11,575 nt of DNA, taken from assembly GCA_964532995.1 (NCBI GenBank), contig CAZHJN010000055.1, positions 1 through 11,575 on the forward strand. Reading direction: 5' to 3'. This document shows positions 1-6,266 of this stretch, piece after piece. The stretch is from DTJG01 sp964532995 (GTDB lineage Bacteria; Ratteibacteria; UBA8468; B48-G9; DTJG01). The notes under the pieces were generated by a model. The model ran no database searches. It saw only the letters and a program-made list of their open reading frames with translations, and had not been told where the DNA came from. The translations under genes were made by a program, and so were the position numbers. Position 1 is the stretch's first letter. The number at the start of each line of letters is the position of its first letter.

Positions 1-843
1 GTATTTTTTCAAGTTCGGATAGCCATGGGCTGGAAGCATCTCGCCATGGGTATAAATGTTGATTCCCGTGTCTTTTGTTTGTTCCAGAAGCTGTTCAAGG
101 TCAAACAGATCATGACCAGAAATTGCAATGGCATATCCTTTTTTTGCACCGAGAGAAACATTTGTTGGTTCAGGATGTCCGAATCTTGATGTATGTGCTT
201 TATCCAGTATTTCCATACATCTTAAATTTGTCTTTCCTGCTTCAAGTATCAGATTTATCAGGTTATCAGAAGAAATGGATTTATCAGAAAGTGCTGCCAG
301 CGCTTTATGGAAAAAAGAATTAACGGATTCATCTTTTTCTCCAAGAATCCAGGCATGGTCAGCATAAGCAGCCATTCCCTTGATTCCGTAAAGAAGAATT
401 TCTTTCATACTCCTTATGTCCTCGTTTGCTCCATTGAGAATGCCCGCTTTAATTGCATCATTGGCGCTGATTTTTTCCGGTTCCAGCAAAGCAGGTTTGG
501 ATAGCCGGGAGATATCATATTCAGGATAAATATTCAAAAATTCCTTTCTGATGTTTTCCAGATTTTGAAGAGCCTTTTTTAGAGTGGTTTTTAATTTTTC
601 GGGATCAAAGTTCACATTTGTGACAGTGGTAAAAAGCGCCTCAATAACGAATCTGTCAATGTCAGGATAAACTTTGTTCTTTTCTCGAAGTTTATCCGAG
701 TAAATTCCGATTCCCTGCAATGTATAAATTATTGAGTCCATCAATGCCGAAGCTTCAGGACTTTTCCCGCATACACCGGATTTTGTGCAGGCCTTTCCCA
801 TGGCTGTCTGTTCACATTGCCTGCAAAACATTTTTTCGTTCAT
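1..843 (-). CDS. hcp: Hydroxylamine reductase / hybrid cluster protein, class I (3' part beyond window)
   Basis: This is the N-terminal 281 residues of a protein usually about 540 residues long; the reading frame is open to base 1. Visible cysteines C7, C10, C19 and C25 (spacing C-x2-C-x8-C-x5-C, within CEQTA...CTKSGVCGK) match the N-terminal Fe-S cluster ligands of class I Hcp, the type typical of anaerobes. H244 (in SGHD) and E268 (in THGEMLPAHGYP) correspond to known ligands of the hybrid 4Fe-2S-2O cluster. The cysteine ligands of that cluster would lie outside the window. The family is cytoplasmic and reduces hydroxylamine in vitro; in vivo it is linked to nitric oxide and nitrosative or oxidative stress. 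The ATG at 843 follows a strong AAAGGAGG site. It overlaps the stop codon of the upstream Rrf2 regulator (ATGA), so the two are probably co-transcribed and translationally coupled. Confidence 0.96.
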   Translation of the reverse strand, partial: MNEKMFCRQCEQTAMGKACTKSGVCGKSPEASALMDSIIYTLQGIGIYSDKLREKNKVYPDIDRFVIEALFTTVTNVNFDPEKLKTTLKKALQNLENIRKEFLNIYPEYDISRLSKPALLEPEKISANDAIKAGILNGANEDIRSMKEILLYGIKGMAAYADHAWILGEKDESVNSFFHKALAALSDKSISSDNLINLILEAGKTNLRCMEILDKAHTSRFGHPEPTNVSLGAKKGYAIAISGHDLFDLEQLLEQTKDTGINIYTHGEMLPAHGYPNLKKY

Positions 844-1250
844 TTTGCCTCCTTTTTCTCAACAAGAGATTTTATTGTTATGTTTTCAAACTGTTTTATA
901 AGAATTTTTTCAATATCCAGAAGTTTTTTTCTCAACAAGCAATTTTTTCTGTTGGGGCATAACGCTTTTCTAAAAACACACCTGGACACCTGAATTTCAC
1001 CCTGAAACAACCTTATAATATCAGACAATTTTATTGACGATGGGTCCTTCTTAAGTTTAACACCCCCATTTTTACCTTCTTTTGTTTCAAGAATTTTTTC
1101 CTTTGTGAGAGTATCAATTATTCTTCTCAGATATGGAAGAGGGACGTTTGTTTCCTTTGAAATAGTTCTGGTTGAAACAAAATTTTCCGCTTTCACAAGA
1201 CTGCAAAGTGTCCTCACCGCATAATCAGAATTTTTTGTAATGATTTTCAT
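840..1250 (-). CDS. Rrf2 family transcriptional regulator, probably Fe-S cluster binding
   Basis: This 136-residue protein has the standard Rrf2 layout: an N-terminal winged helix (opening MKIITKNSDYAVRTLCSLV, recognition helix around residues 36-49, wing near residues 58-66) and a C-terminal dimerisation helix. C91, C98 and C104 (C-x6-C-x5-C) fall where IscR and NsrR bind their 2Fe-2S or 4Fe-4S cluster. Members of the family sense NO, redox state or Fe-S supply. The stop overlaps the hcp start by 4 bases, so hcp is the obvious target. I chose the ATG at 1250 because it matches the family N-terminus. An in-frame TTG at 1289 falls exactly on the predicted -35 box and would add 13 residues atypical of the family. 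No Shine-Dalgarno site precedes the ATG, which fits a leaderless transcript. The exact signal sensed cannot be read from the sequence. Confidence 0.93.
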   Translation of the reverse strand: MKIITKNSDYAVRTLCSLVKAENFVSTRTISKETNVPLPYLRRIIDTLTKEKILETKEGKNGGVKLKKDPSSIKLSDIIRLFQGEIQVSRCVFRKALCPNRKNCLLRKKLLDIEKILIKQFENITIKSLVEKKEAK

Positions 1251-1251
1251 A

Positions 1252-1274
1252 ACTAATACTATTTTAGTATAAGT
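1252..1274. promoter_or_regulatory. Inverted-repeat operator, probable binding site of the Rrf2 regulator
   Basis: Ten-base arms ACTAATACTA (1252-1261) and TAGTATAAGT (1265-1274) are separated by TTT and are complementary at 9 of 10 positions. The inner six are perfect (ATACTA/TAGTAT). The repeat covers the whole predicted -10 box and ends one base before the regulator's start codon, so a bound dimer would block transcription. Rrf2 regulators bind dyads of about this size. Autoregulation is inferred from position, not shown. Confidence 0.7.
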
Positions 1275-1289
1275 TTTCCTGCCTGTCAA
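1261..1289 (-). promoter_or_regulatory. Promoter of the Rrf2-hcp operon
   Basis: On the minus strand a perfect -35 TTGACA (1289-1284) is followed by a 17-base spacer and the -10 TAAAAT (1266-1261). Transcription would start around 1253-1256. That is only 3 to 6 bases before the ATG at 1250, predicting a leaderless or near-leaderless mRNA. The promoter lies in the 74-base gap after the PHP gene, so hcp expression can be separate from the transglutaminase-PHP transcript. Confidence 0.7.
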
Positions 1290-1324
1290 ATCAATATAAA
1301 AAATTCCGAATTAAATTATTTTTC

Positions 1325-2485
1325 TTAAGTGCACGCTATATTGAAAAGGTATTGAACGCTTTTTTCAAACCAGGGAAGATGCTTTTTTAATTCAGGGGTT
1401 TCATAGTTATCAACAAAGGGCTGTCCGTACTTATTCATTTCAGTTCCACATATGACAGGAATATTCATTTTTTTGCAGGTGGAAATGAATTTTTCGAGGT
1501 TTTCAACCTTGATAGCTTTTTCCTGCTTGTTCAATATATTCCAGTTTCTTTCAGGAATGATATTCATAATTTGTATTCCTTTTGAAACCATAAGTTCCAA
1601 AAACTTTTCAGGGTTTTTCTCACCTTCATTTGTACCATCAAGCCAGTTTCCAATCACAATTCCACCAGTTTCCTTCACCATTTTTACAAAATCGCAAATT
1701 GCTGGAAATGTTGTTGGTTCGGGTTTTATATATCCAGGTCCACCGCTTTTTACAAGAACTCCCCTTATTTTCTCCATAAAATCACCGGGTTTTTCAATCT
1801 TTATTTTTTTTATTTCTTCAGATGGAATCTTCATAATATCTGCCCAGAATTCAGTATCACTGCCTTCCATAACTTTTTCTGCCTTTTCAATATATGCCCT
1901 GATGATATGTCTTTCAGTCGGATTTTTTGAAGGGGTTAGAGGAAAAACATCTTTTTCATAGTCAATCCTTACCGGATTCAAAAATTCATTCAGTTTTTCG
2001 ACAATGGATCTGTTTCTTGCCTGAGCGATTGAGTGGAGTTTCCTGTATATGGTTGCTGCGGAATCTTTCTGCGGTATATCTTTGAAGGCAAGACCATTGA
2101 TGTAATAAATCCCTGGTTCTCCCGGAGAATTTATAACTTTTATAGCCAGGTCAGAAATAAAAACGCGTGTTTCAAGTCCACACAATGCGGGAATTCCGAA
2201 ACTTTTTGATGCATGATATGTTTCTTCAAGAGCCTCAAGCGTATCAAAATCAATAATTCCAATATGTTTCAGCCCTGTTCTGTATGCTTCCAGAATAATT
2301 CTTGAAGGCGACCAGTTTCTGTAATTGAAGGAATGAAAAGAATGGAGATGCATATTGTCATAAGGATACTGCTTTTCATATTTTGAAATATTACCGGTTC
2401 TGATAAGTCCCGATATTTTTTCAATTGCCTCTTTTCTTTCTTCACGATCAAAGGACGAGAGATTTTCAATTATTCTTTCTGACAT
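1325..2485 (-). CDS. Divergent PHP-domain protein (metal-dependent hydrolase superfamily)
   Basis: This 386-residue protein shows a PHP start: H46-x-H48 with H51 and S52 (NMHLHSFHS), then GIIDFDTLEA (residues 76-85), then GLETRVF with E105. The second motif is normally D-H-D/N; here it reads DFD (79-81), so the usual metal-binding histidine is a phenylalanine. Near the C-terminus come GNWLDGTNEG (279-288) and CGTEMNKYGQPFVD (346-359), which look like conserved active-site strands. PHP domains carry phosphoesterase or nuclease activity with a two- or three-metal centre; the substrate here is unknown. There is no signal peptide, so it is probably cytoplasmic. The ATG at 2485 has an AAGGAAAAG site and lies inside the 3' end of the transglutaminase-like gene, indicating an operon with coupled translation. 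The fold is well supported, the function is not. Confidence 0.82.
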   Translation of the reverse strand: MSERIIENLSSFDREERKEAIEKISGLIRTGNISKYEKQYPYDNMHLHSFHSFNYRNWSPSRIILEAYRTGLKHIGIIDFDTLEALEETYHASKSFGIPALCGLETRVFISDLAIKVINSPGEPGIYYINGLAFKDIPQKDSAATIYRKLHSIAQARNRSIVEKLNEFLNPVRIDYEKDVFPLTPSKNPTERHIIRAYIEKAEKVMEGSDTEFWADIMKIPSEEIKKIKIEKPGDFMEKIRGVLVKSGGPGYIKPEPTTFPAICDFVKMVKETGGIVIGNWLDGTNEGEKNPEKFLELMVSKGIQIMNIIPERNWNILNKQEKAIKVENLEKFISTCKKMNIPVICGTEMNKYGQPFVDNYETPELKKHLPWFEKSVQYLFNIACT

Positions 2486-3119
2486 TTTCTTTTCCTTTTT
2501 GTTTTATTTTTTCTTCAATAAATGCATTTGCTCTTTCCAGCAGTTTGTCATTCCAGAGTCTTGATGGTTGCGAAAGATAAAGGTCAATACTGGAGTACAG
2601 ACCCTGATCTTCAACAATCATTTCTTTTTTCAACTGTATATCTGTTTTTCCATCCCAGATGTCGTGTGTCCAGATTCCTGATTCCCTGTAAAAACAATTG
2701 AATAATTCTTCATCCACTGTGGCATCAAGTGAAGTCCATTTATTGTTTATGAAGACTTTAGCAAAAACATGAACCGTTAGATCATTAACCATTGAAAATA
2801 TATCATCAGGAAGAACCGGTTTAAGAATTTCCTTTTTTACAAGATAAACACCATATCCTGCCGGGATTTCTGCTTTTCTCAGCAGCGCTATTTGAAGATT
2901 TGCCTTGTTGAAACAGGTACCGGTTTTTTTAATAAGAGTTACTGATGCAGGTACTGAAGGATAATCAAACCTGTACTTTACACTGTCTCTCACATAATTG
3001 AATATGAAAGATACCATTTCAAAAGTTGTCATGGACTTCAGTCCATAAACAAAATCTCTGATTTCTTTTGAATCAATATCACAATATTTCGTTGCCTGCA
3101 AAAAATCATTGTCAGCCAT
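2466..3119 (-). CDS. Transglutaminase-like domain protein
   Basis: This 217-residue protein carries the transglutaminase-like (papain-fold) core with a complete catalytic triad in the usual order: C69 in TGTCFNKANLQIALLR, H117 in VHVFAKVFINNKW, and D132 in SLDATVD. The segment between Cys and His (EIPAGYGVYLVKK) matches the family's strand after the nucleophile helix. There is no signal peptide or membrane segment, so it is likely cytoplasmic. Bacterial members mostly act as cysteine peptidases or amidases rather than protein cross-linkers; the substrate is unknown. The C-terminal 60 residues are charged and helical (ERANAFIEEKIKQKGKENV). The start at 3119 has an AGGG site. The last 20 bases overlap the start of the PHP-domain gene, so the two proteins are probably made together, and a shared substrate is a reasonable inference. 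Confidence 0.85.
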   Translation of the reverse strand: MADNDFLQATKYCDIDSKEIRDFVYGLKSMTTFEMVSFIFNYVRDSVKYRFDYPSVPASVTLIKKTGTCFNKANLQIALLRKAEIPAGYGVYLVKKEILKPVLPDDIFSMVNDLTVHVFAKVFINNKWTSLDATVDEELFNCFYRESGIWTHDIWDGKTDIQLKKEMIVEDQGLYSSIDLYLSQPSRLWNDKLLERANAFIEEKIKQKGKENVRKNN

Positions 3120-3131
3120 ATATATGCCCTG

Positions 3132-3140
3132 TGATATAAT
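3132..3140 (+). promoter_or_regulatory. Extended -10 promoter for the lipoprotein-oxidoreductase pair
   Basis: TGATATAAT (TG-n-TATAAT) gives a perfect extended -10 with no convincing -35 at the usual distance. The start would be near 3147, leaving a leader of about 42 nt before the ATG at 3189. The same nine bases occur inverted at 3167-3175. Confidence 0.5.
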
Positions 3141-3166
3141 AACAGTAAAAAAAGCAAGACATATAT

Positions 3167-3175
3167 ATTATATCA
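3167..3175 (-). promoter_or_regulatory. Extended -10 promoter for the transglutaminase-PHP pair
   Basis: On the minus strand TGATATAAT (3175-3167) is a perfect extended -10. Transcription would begin near 3160 and run left, with a leader of about 40 nt to the ATG at 3119. It faces the plus-strand promoter at 3132-3140, so the two predicted starts are about 13 bases apart and the first bases of the two RNAs would be complementary. Confidence 0.5.
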
Positions 3176-3188
3176 GGGAGGAAAATTT

Positions 3189-3545
3189 ATGGGTAAAACA
3201 GCAATAATTCTTTCGGTGCTCATTTTGTTTTGTGGATGCATCCATTATTCTGCTTATGAAAGCTTTCAGAGAGAAAAGAAAATGAGGCTTGATTTTGCAA
3301 AGAAACATTCTGAACTGTCTCCTGAAGTGAGACAGGCTATTGTGGAAGGAAAAATTCTGCCCGGAATGGACCAGAACCTGATAAGAATGCTTTTTGGTGA
3401 GCCTGAGGAAACATATCTTTCAGAATCAGGAATGTTTGAGATGTGGTATTACGAAGACTTCGCCTTCGGATTTGATGGAGAGGGTATTCTTGTAAAGGTG
3501 TTTGAACCCGAATACATGAAAATAAAAAAGAAAAAACGGAGGTAA
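3189..3545 (+). CDS. Small BamE/SmpA-like lipoprotein
   Basis: This 118-residue protein begins with a signal peptide (MGKTAIILSVLILFCG) ending at C17, a plausible lipobox (FCGC; the -3 position is Phe rather than the usual Leu). It would be lipid-anchored in the outer or inner membrane. Residues 56-100 (KILPGMDQNLIRMLFGEPEETY..., then MWYYEDFAFGFDGEGILVKV) resemble the small alpha-beta fold of BamE/OmlA-type lipoproteins, where a helix with a G-M-x-x-x-x-I/V pattern is followed by GxP and a strand. The C-terminus is very basic (KIKKKKRR). The GGGAGG site 8 bases before the ATG is strong. It is separated by only 3 bases from the downstream oxidoreductase, so they share a transcript. A role in envelope assembly is family knowledge only. 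Confidence 0.72.
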   Translation: MGKTAIILSVLILFCGCIHYSAYESFQREKKMRLDFAKKHSELSPEVRQAIVEGKILPGMDQNLIRMLFGEPEETYLSESGMFEMWYYEDFAFGFDGEGILVKVFEPEYMKIKKKKRR

Positions 3546-3548
3546 TTT

Positions 3549-4604
3549 ATGAGAAAACTGAGATGGGGAGTTATTGGTTCTGGCGGCATAGCATTCAGAC
3601 GTACTATACCCGAAGGTATTATTCCTGCAAATAATGCAGAACTTGTGGCGGTTTGTGATATAAATGAGGAACTTGCGAAAAAAACCGGAGAAAGTTTTAA
3701 TGTTCGTTATTACACTGATGAGGATGACTTAATTGCAGATCCAGAGGTTGAATGCATTTACATCGCAATCCCGGCTCATCTGCATTACAAACAGGCCAAT
3801 AAGGTTTTGAAAGCAAAAAAACACGTTCTGGTTGAGAAACCGATTACATTAAAGGTTGAAGAAGGTAAAAAACTGGTTTCTCTTGCCAGGAAAAATAAGG
3901 TGAAACTCGGCGTTGATTTTATGATGAGATTCAACACCATCAATCAGAGGATACGGGAGATGGTGTTAAATGGAGAACTTGGGAAAATAGTGATGGCAAG
4001 AGTGCAGCTTTCATGCTGGTACCCGCCAATAAAAGGAGCATGGAGACAGATACCGAAGCTCGGTGGAGGTGGTTCTTTTATTGATATGGGATGCCATTGT
4101 ATGGACCTGCTTGAATTTATCTTAAACAGCAGGATAAAAGAAATTTCATGTATGGCTGATACACTTGTTCACAGTTATCCTGTTGAGGATACAGCGGTTG
4201 CACTTGCCAGATTCCAAAATGGAGCCATAGGAATTATAGACAGTTGTTTCAGCATACCGGATAATTCATCAAAGAACGTGCTTGAGATTTATGGAAGTCG
4301 CGGTAGCATAATTGCTTTTGGAACAATAGGTCAATCTCCTGATGGTGATGCAATTGCATATCTTGAAACAGAACCAAAAGGATATGATGCAAAACAGGAA
4401 AGAAAACTTGTCTCAACGAGTAAGAAGATAGAAGCAAAACCCTACAACACTTACAGAGCACAGATTGAAAGTTTTTCTGCTTCTGTTCTTGAAAACAGGG
4501 AAGTTTTTAATTCCGGAGCAGACGGTACAAGAAATCAGACCCTTGTTATTGCGGCTTATAATTCCGCAAAAACCGGAAAAACGCAAAAAGTATCCCTGAA
4601 ATAA
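3549..4604 (+). CDS. Gfo/Idh/MocA family oxidoreductase
   Basis: This 351-residue protein has a nucleotide-binding Rossmann domain at residues 1-120 (GVIGSGGIA at 7-15, acidic D37 after strand 2, and the family signature EKP at 96-98 in HVLVEKPIT). A C-terminal alpha/beta domain carries the substrate motif GGGGSFIDMGCHCMDLL, with D179, H183 and D186. The family oxidises or reduces a sugar or cyclitol hydroxyl using NAD(P); some members instead are aldose reductases or glycosidases. The specific substrate cannot be read. A CGGAGGT site precedes the ATG and the lipoprotein gene ends 3 bases upstream. Its 3' end converges on a second family member 11 bases away on the other strand. No intrinsic terminator is visible in that gap. 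Confidence 0.92.
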   Translation: MRKLRWGVIGSGGIAFRRTIPEGIIPANNAELVAVCDINEELAKKTGESFNVRYYTDEDDLIADPEVECIYIAIPAHLHYKQANKVLKAKKHVLVEKPITLKVEEGKKLVSLARKNKVKLGVDFMMRFNTINQRIREMVLNGELGKIVMARVQLSCWYPPIKGAWRQIPKLGGGGSFIDMGCHCMDLLEFILNSRIKEISCMADTLVHSYPVEDTAVALARFQNGAIGIIDSCFSIPDNSSKNVLEIYGSRGSIIAFGTIGQSPDGDAIAYLETEPKGYDAKQERKLVSTSKKIEAKPYNTYRAQIESFSASVLENREVFNSGADGTRNQTLVIAAYNSAKTGKTQKVSLK

Positions 4605-4615
4605 TGAGTGTCTAA

Positions 4616-5761
4616 TTACTTTTTAAGATTTGGATCAGTTTCAATCTGAACGCGAACTGATTTTTTATCTTTTGACTTTCTTATCATTTCCTGGATAAAT
4701 CTGTCATATCCCTTTCTGTTTACCGGTGTTTCAACCGGTTTGCCTTTCAAGCCAGAAAGCAGTATCGCGTTAATGAACTCAACTGAATTGAGTCCTTCTA
4801 TCCCTGGAGCTAAAAGTTCTTCGCCCCTGGTTATTGCCCTGCAGAAATTCTTTATGATTACGGCATGAGATACTTCCCGTTTTGGAATTCGCACGGGTTT
4901 TTCTTTTGTTTCAACAGAGGACCACATGCTTTTATTGGAAAAAGTGAATTCACTTATTGGTACTTTTGTTTCAAAAAATCTCAGTGTAGAGCCATTGTAG
5001 ATTATTTTTCCTCTGTCTCCAGCAATTTCAAGATACGGAATGCGGGGGACTTCATTGGTTGTTGTGTAGTAATATCCCCAGGCGCCATTTTCATATTCAA
5101 GAAGTGCACTGGCCTCATCCTCAACCTCAATGTTATGAAGTCTTGTTCTCACTTTTGCATTAAACCTTTTGGGTAATCCAGCCAGCCAGATAAAAACATC
5201 AATCATATGTGGTGCCTGATTGATAAGGACTCCACCACCTTCTCCTTTCCATGTTGCGCGCCATGAACCGCTATCATAGTATGCCTGAGACCTGTACCAT
5301 GGATTAATAAGTAGAGTTCTTTTTATTTCTCCCAGTTTTCCTTCCTGGATAAGTTTTTTTGCAGCAACAAAAATTCCATTGTTTCTATTCTGATACATAA
5401 CACAGAATACCTTACCCGTTTTCTGTGCTGCTTCAACCATGGTGTCAGCCTGGCTTACTGTTACTGATATTGGCTTTTCGCTCAAAACATGCAGGCCTTT
5501 GTTCATCGCATAAACACTTATTTCTGGATGGAAATAATGAGGAGTTGCAACAATTATTGCATCTGCGATGCCGCTGTCAATAAGTTCTCTGTAATCAGTA
5601 AACCATTTTACTTTATATTTTTCGCCCACCTCTTTCGCTCTATCTTTGTCTGCATCGCAAACTGCAACAAGCTTTGCCTCCTTAACCTTATTGATAATAC
5701 TATTTGCATGACCCTGACCCATGCCTCCAACACCAACTATGCCTATTCTTACTTTTTTCAT
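4616..5761 (-). CDS. Gfo/Idh/MocA family oxidoreductase (second, distinct copy)
   Basis: This 381-residue protein has GIVGVGGMGQGH at residues 7-18 for NAD(P), D36 after strand 2, EKP at 95-97 (HVLSEKPISV), and the substrate motif GEGGGVLINQAPHMIDVF with N181, H185 and D188. It has Asn where the neighbouring copy has Asp, and only general family similarity, so this is not a recent duplication. The sequence is typical of the large sugar-dehydrogenase-like group. I chose the ATG at 5761 because it opens MKKVRIGIVGVGG and has a strong GGGGG-type site. The frame stays open upstream to 5875, but that extension would put 38 residues with no family likeness in front of the Rossmann fold. It is divergent from groES and convergent with the other oxidoreductase. 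The substrate is unknown. Confidence 0.92.
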   Translation of the reverse strand: MKKVRIGIVGVGGMGQGHANSIINKVKEAKLVAVCDADKDRAKEVGEKYKVKWFTDYRELIDSGIADAIIVATPHYFHPEISVYAMNKGLHVLSEKPISVTVSQADTMVEAAQKTGKVFCVMYQNRNNGIFVAAKKLIQEGKLGEIKRTLLINPWYRSQAYYDSGSWRATWKGEGGGVLINQAPHMIDVFIWLAGLPKRFNAKVRTRLHNIEVEDEASALLEYENGAWGYYYTTTNEVPRIPYLEIAGDRGKIIYNGSTLRFFETKVPISEFTFSNKSMWSSVETKEKPVRIPKREVSHAVIIKNFCRAITRGEELLAPGIEGLNSVEFINAILLSGLKGKPVETPVNRKGYDRFIQEMIRKSKDKKSVRVQIETDPNLKK

Positions 5762-5791
5762 TTTGTTCCCCCTGGTTTTATTTCGTATATC

Positions 5792-5820
5792 TTGACATAA
5801 CAAACGAATATAAGTATAAT
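5792..5820 (+). promoter_or_regulatory. Consensus vegetative promoter of groES-groEL
   Basis: TTGACA (5792-5797) and TATAAT (5815-5820) are both perfect and separated by exactly 17 bases. The start would be near 5827, giving a leader of about 124 nt. No sigma-32-type motif was seen. Confidence 0.85.
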
Positions 5821-5829
5821 TGTACTTCT

Positions 5830-5862
5830 GAAAAAAGTCAAAAAACTTTTGAAACTTTTTTC
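5830..5862 (+). repeat. Inverted repeat at the 5' end of the groES leader
   Basis: GAAAAAAGT (5830-5838) and ACTTTTTTC (5854-5862) are perfectly complementary across a 15-base gap. Outer TCTGA (5827-5831) can also pair with TCAGA (5866-5870) with a bulge. The predicted transcript begins almost exactly at the base of this stem. Two AAACTTTT copies (5843-5850, 5852-5859) sit inside it. It could be a leader hairpin or a protein-binding site; nothing in the sequence decides between them. Confidence 0.45.
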
Positions 5863-5880
5863 GTATCAGATTCATCTAAA

Positions 5881-5893
5881 TTGACAGAGTCAA
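5881..5893 (+). repeat. Small dyad in the groES leader
   Basis: TTGAC and GTCAA flank AGA, a perfect 5-3-5 dyad. Its left arm plus the next base forms a second TTGACA, but no matching -10 lies at the right distance. It might be an operator or a small RNA hairpin. Confidence 0.3.
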
Positions 5894-5902
5894 GCAGATA
5901 TT

Positions 5903-5921
5903 CAGGAAAAAGATAATCCTG
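5903..5921 (+). repeat. Small hairpin ahead of the groES ribosome binding site
   Basis: CAGGA (5903-5907) and TCCTG (5917-5921) can pair around a 9-base A-rich loop. The hairpin ends 18 bases before the start of the AAAGGAGGAGGG site, so it need not block ribosomes. Confidence 0.3.
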
Positions 5922-5950
5922 TTACAATTTATCATCAAAAGGAGGAGGGT

Positions 5951-6250
5951 ATGGCAGATTTCAAAATAAGACCGCTGGGAGACAGGGTCGTGGTAAAACC
6001 GATGGACCCTGAAGAGAAGACAAAAGGGGGTATCATTATTCCTGATACAGCCAAAGAAAAACCTCAGGAAGGAAAGGTTGTTGCGGTTGGCAAAGGCAAA
6101 CTTGATGATGATGGCAAGCCCATAAAGATGGAAGTGAAGGTTGGTGATGTGGTGCTTTATGGCAAATACGCGGGCACAGAAGTTACAGTCGATAACGAAA
6201 CTTATATGATTCTCCGCGAGGAAGATATTCTTGGTATTGTAGCAAAATAA
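5951..6250 (+). CDS. groES: Co-chaperonin GroES
   Basis: This 99-residue protein is the 10-kDa lid of the chaperonin. It forms a heptamer that caps GroEL in the cytoplasm and helps enclose folding substrates. Diagnostic stretches are the start FKIRPLGDRVVVKP, the mobile loop EEKTKGGIIIPDTAKEKP (residues 21-38) with the GG-I-I-I contact for GroEL, the VVAVGKG strand, and the end EVTVDNETYMILREEDILGIV. It is of normal length. The start follows a very strong AAAGGAGGAGGG site. groEL begins 16 bases downstream. No CIRCE element (TTAGCACTC-N9-GAGTGCTAA) was seen upstream, so HrcA control of the usual kind is not evident. Confidence 0.99.
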   Translation: MADFKIRPLGDRVVVKPMDPEEKTKGGIIIPDTAKEKPQEGKVVAVGKGKLDDDGKPIKMEVKVGDVVLYGKYAGTEVTVDNETYMILREEDILGIVAK

Positions 6251-6266
6251 CAACAGGAGGAAAAAC

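Noticed and set aside
75..504. Several short plus-strand open frames at the left edge
   Set aside because: They lie opposite hcp, whose minus-strand reading frame is open throughout and carries the Fe-S ligands.
1251..1289. N-terminal extension of the Rrf2 regulator from a TTG at 1289
   Set aside because: The TTG is part of the -35 box and the extra 13 residues are not family-like; the ATG at 1250 gives the standard Rrf2 N-terminus.
4605..4615. Bidirectional terminator between the two convergent oxidoreductase genes
   Set aside because: Only weak TAAT/ATTA pairing is possible around the gap and there is no G-C stem.
5762..5875. 38-residue N-terminal extension of the second Gfo/Idh/MocA protein
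   Set aside because: It lies before a strong ribosome site and a normal Rossmann start at 5761, and would run over the groES promoter region; the residues show no domain.
5881..5917. Second groES promoter using the TTGACA at 5881 and GATAAT at 5912
   Set aside because: The spacing is 25 bases, too long for a normal promoter, and no better -10 lies at 16-18 bases.
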